In this document: in pieces, positions 61,559 through 61,725 of the stretch
How the letters are laid out: each line of letters begins with the position of its first letter
How positions within the stretch are numbered: the first letter of the stretch is position 1
NCBI RefSeq assembly: GCF_000716545.1
Contig: NZ_JNWZ01000042.1
Coordinates: forward strand, 1-61,725
DNA length: 61,725 nt
Direction: 5' to 3'
Origin: Kitasatospora phosalacinea
Lineage (GTDB): Bacteria > Actinomycetota > Actinomycetes > Streptomycetales > Streptomycetaceae
Made by a program: the position numbers and the translations under genes
Notes under the pieces: generated by a model
The model's database searches: none
The model's input: the letters and a program-made list of their open reading frames with translations, nothing else
Told to the model about the DNA's origin: nothing

Positions 61559-61725
61559 TCACCGGGCAGCGCCCGTCTGCTGACGGGCCGCCAGGCGGGC
61601 GGCGTGGGTGGGCCCGTCGGGGACGTCCGCCGGGCGGTTCTTGGCGAACTCGGCGCGCAGCACGGGGACGACCTCCTCGCCGAGCAGGTCGAGCTGTTCC
61701 AGGACGGTCTTGAGCGGGAGCCCGG
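61559..61725 (-). CDS. C-terminal part of a luciferase-like (LLM) monooxygenase
   Basis: The last 54 codons of a minus-strand gene are present, ending at TGA 61561-61559. They read LPLKTVLEQLDLLGEEVVPV, then LRAEFAKNRPADVPDGPTHA, the characteristic C-terminal helix and tail of stand-alone LLM-class FMN-dependent oxidoreductases. The rest lies outside the window. Confidence 0.8.
   Translation of the reverse strand, partial: GLPLKTVLEQLDLLGEEVVPVLRAEFAKNRPADVPDGPTHAARLAARQQTGAAR

Overview
The window is high-GC DNA (strong G/C at third codon positions, GGAGG/AAGGAG ribosome binding sites, many GTG starts, ATGA/GTGA gene overlaps) from a filamentous actinomycete, most likely Streptomyces or Kitasatospora. 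An SsgA-like sporulation protein, an XRE/NB-ARC regulator, DUF5994 and DUF6131 proteins and TTA codons in cluster genes support this. The gene mix looks like accessory, chromosome-arm DNA.

Left flank (1-15.4 kb): an FAD aromatic hydroxylase, an MFS-like membrane protein fused to a SpoIIE-type phosphatase, a small HAD protein, a DUF1275 membrane protein, a beta-carbonic anhydrase, a large GH115 alpha-glucuronidase with a xylan-type operator, two membrane-anchored proteins of unknown role, an HTTM-type membrane gene group and a second FAD monooxygenase. From 15.44 to 16.27 kb lies a gene-poor junction with a broken ricin-B lectin remnant and an orphan perfect palindrome of the glycoside-hydrolase operator type.

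Centre (16.27-43.28 kb): a hybrid NRPS-PKS biosynthetic cluster. The main operon runs mbtH-like; NRPS A-T-C-A-T; NRPS C-A-T whose third adenylation domain contains an inserted luciferase-like flavin monooxygenase; a KS with a dead acyltransferase and no ACP; then hydroxyacyl-CoA dehydrogenase, ACP, acyl-CoA dehydrogenase and FkbH. The last four genes plus a convergent FkbG-type O-methyltransferase form a complete methoxymalonyl-ACP pathway. A divergent operon holds a LuxR regulator (with a TTA codon), a second methyltransferase and the O-methyltransferase. Further genes are an NmrA-like reductase, an ArsR-like regulator, an M20 peptidase (TTA codon), an S9 peptidase, a DHA2 exporter, an NADPH:FMN reductase that could feed the embedded monooxygenase, and a metallo-beta-lactamase-fold hydrolase. 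By-eye specificity codes suggest unknown-Leu-Gly, with the monooxygenase acting on the Gly module and the KS adding a methoxy- or hydroxymalonyl unit delivered in trans. No classical thioesterase is visible.

Right flank (43.3-61.7 kb): a 46-nt 3'-half of a tRNA-Pro(GGG) lies just outside the cluster, a typical scar of integrase-mediated insertion. It is followed by small hypothetical and membrane genes, DUF5994, an HTTM/DCC pair, a possible transposase relic, an amidohydrolase with elaborate downstream hairpins and tandem repeats, two alpha/beta hydrolases, an SMP-30-like secreted protein, the SsgA-like protein, the XRE/NB-ARC/TPR regulator, an HSL-type esterase, an AraC regulator divergent from an isochorismatase-family hydrolase, DoxX, Dps, a second DUF1275 protein and the C-terminal end of a luciferase-like monooxygenase cut by the window edge.
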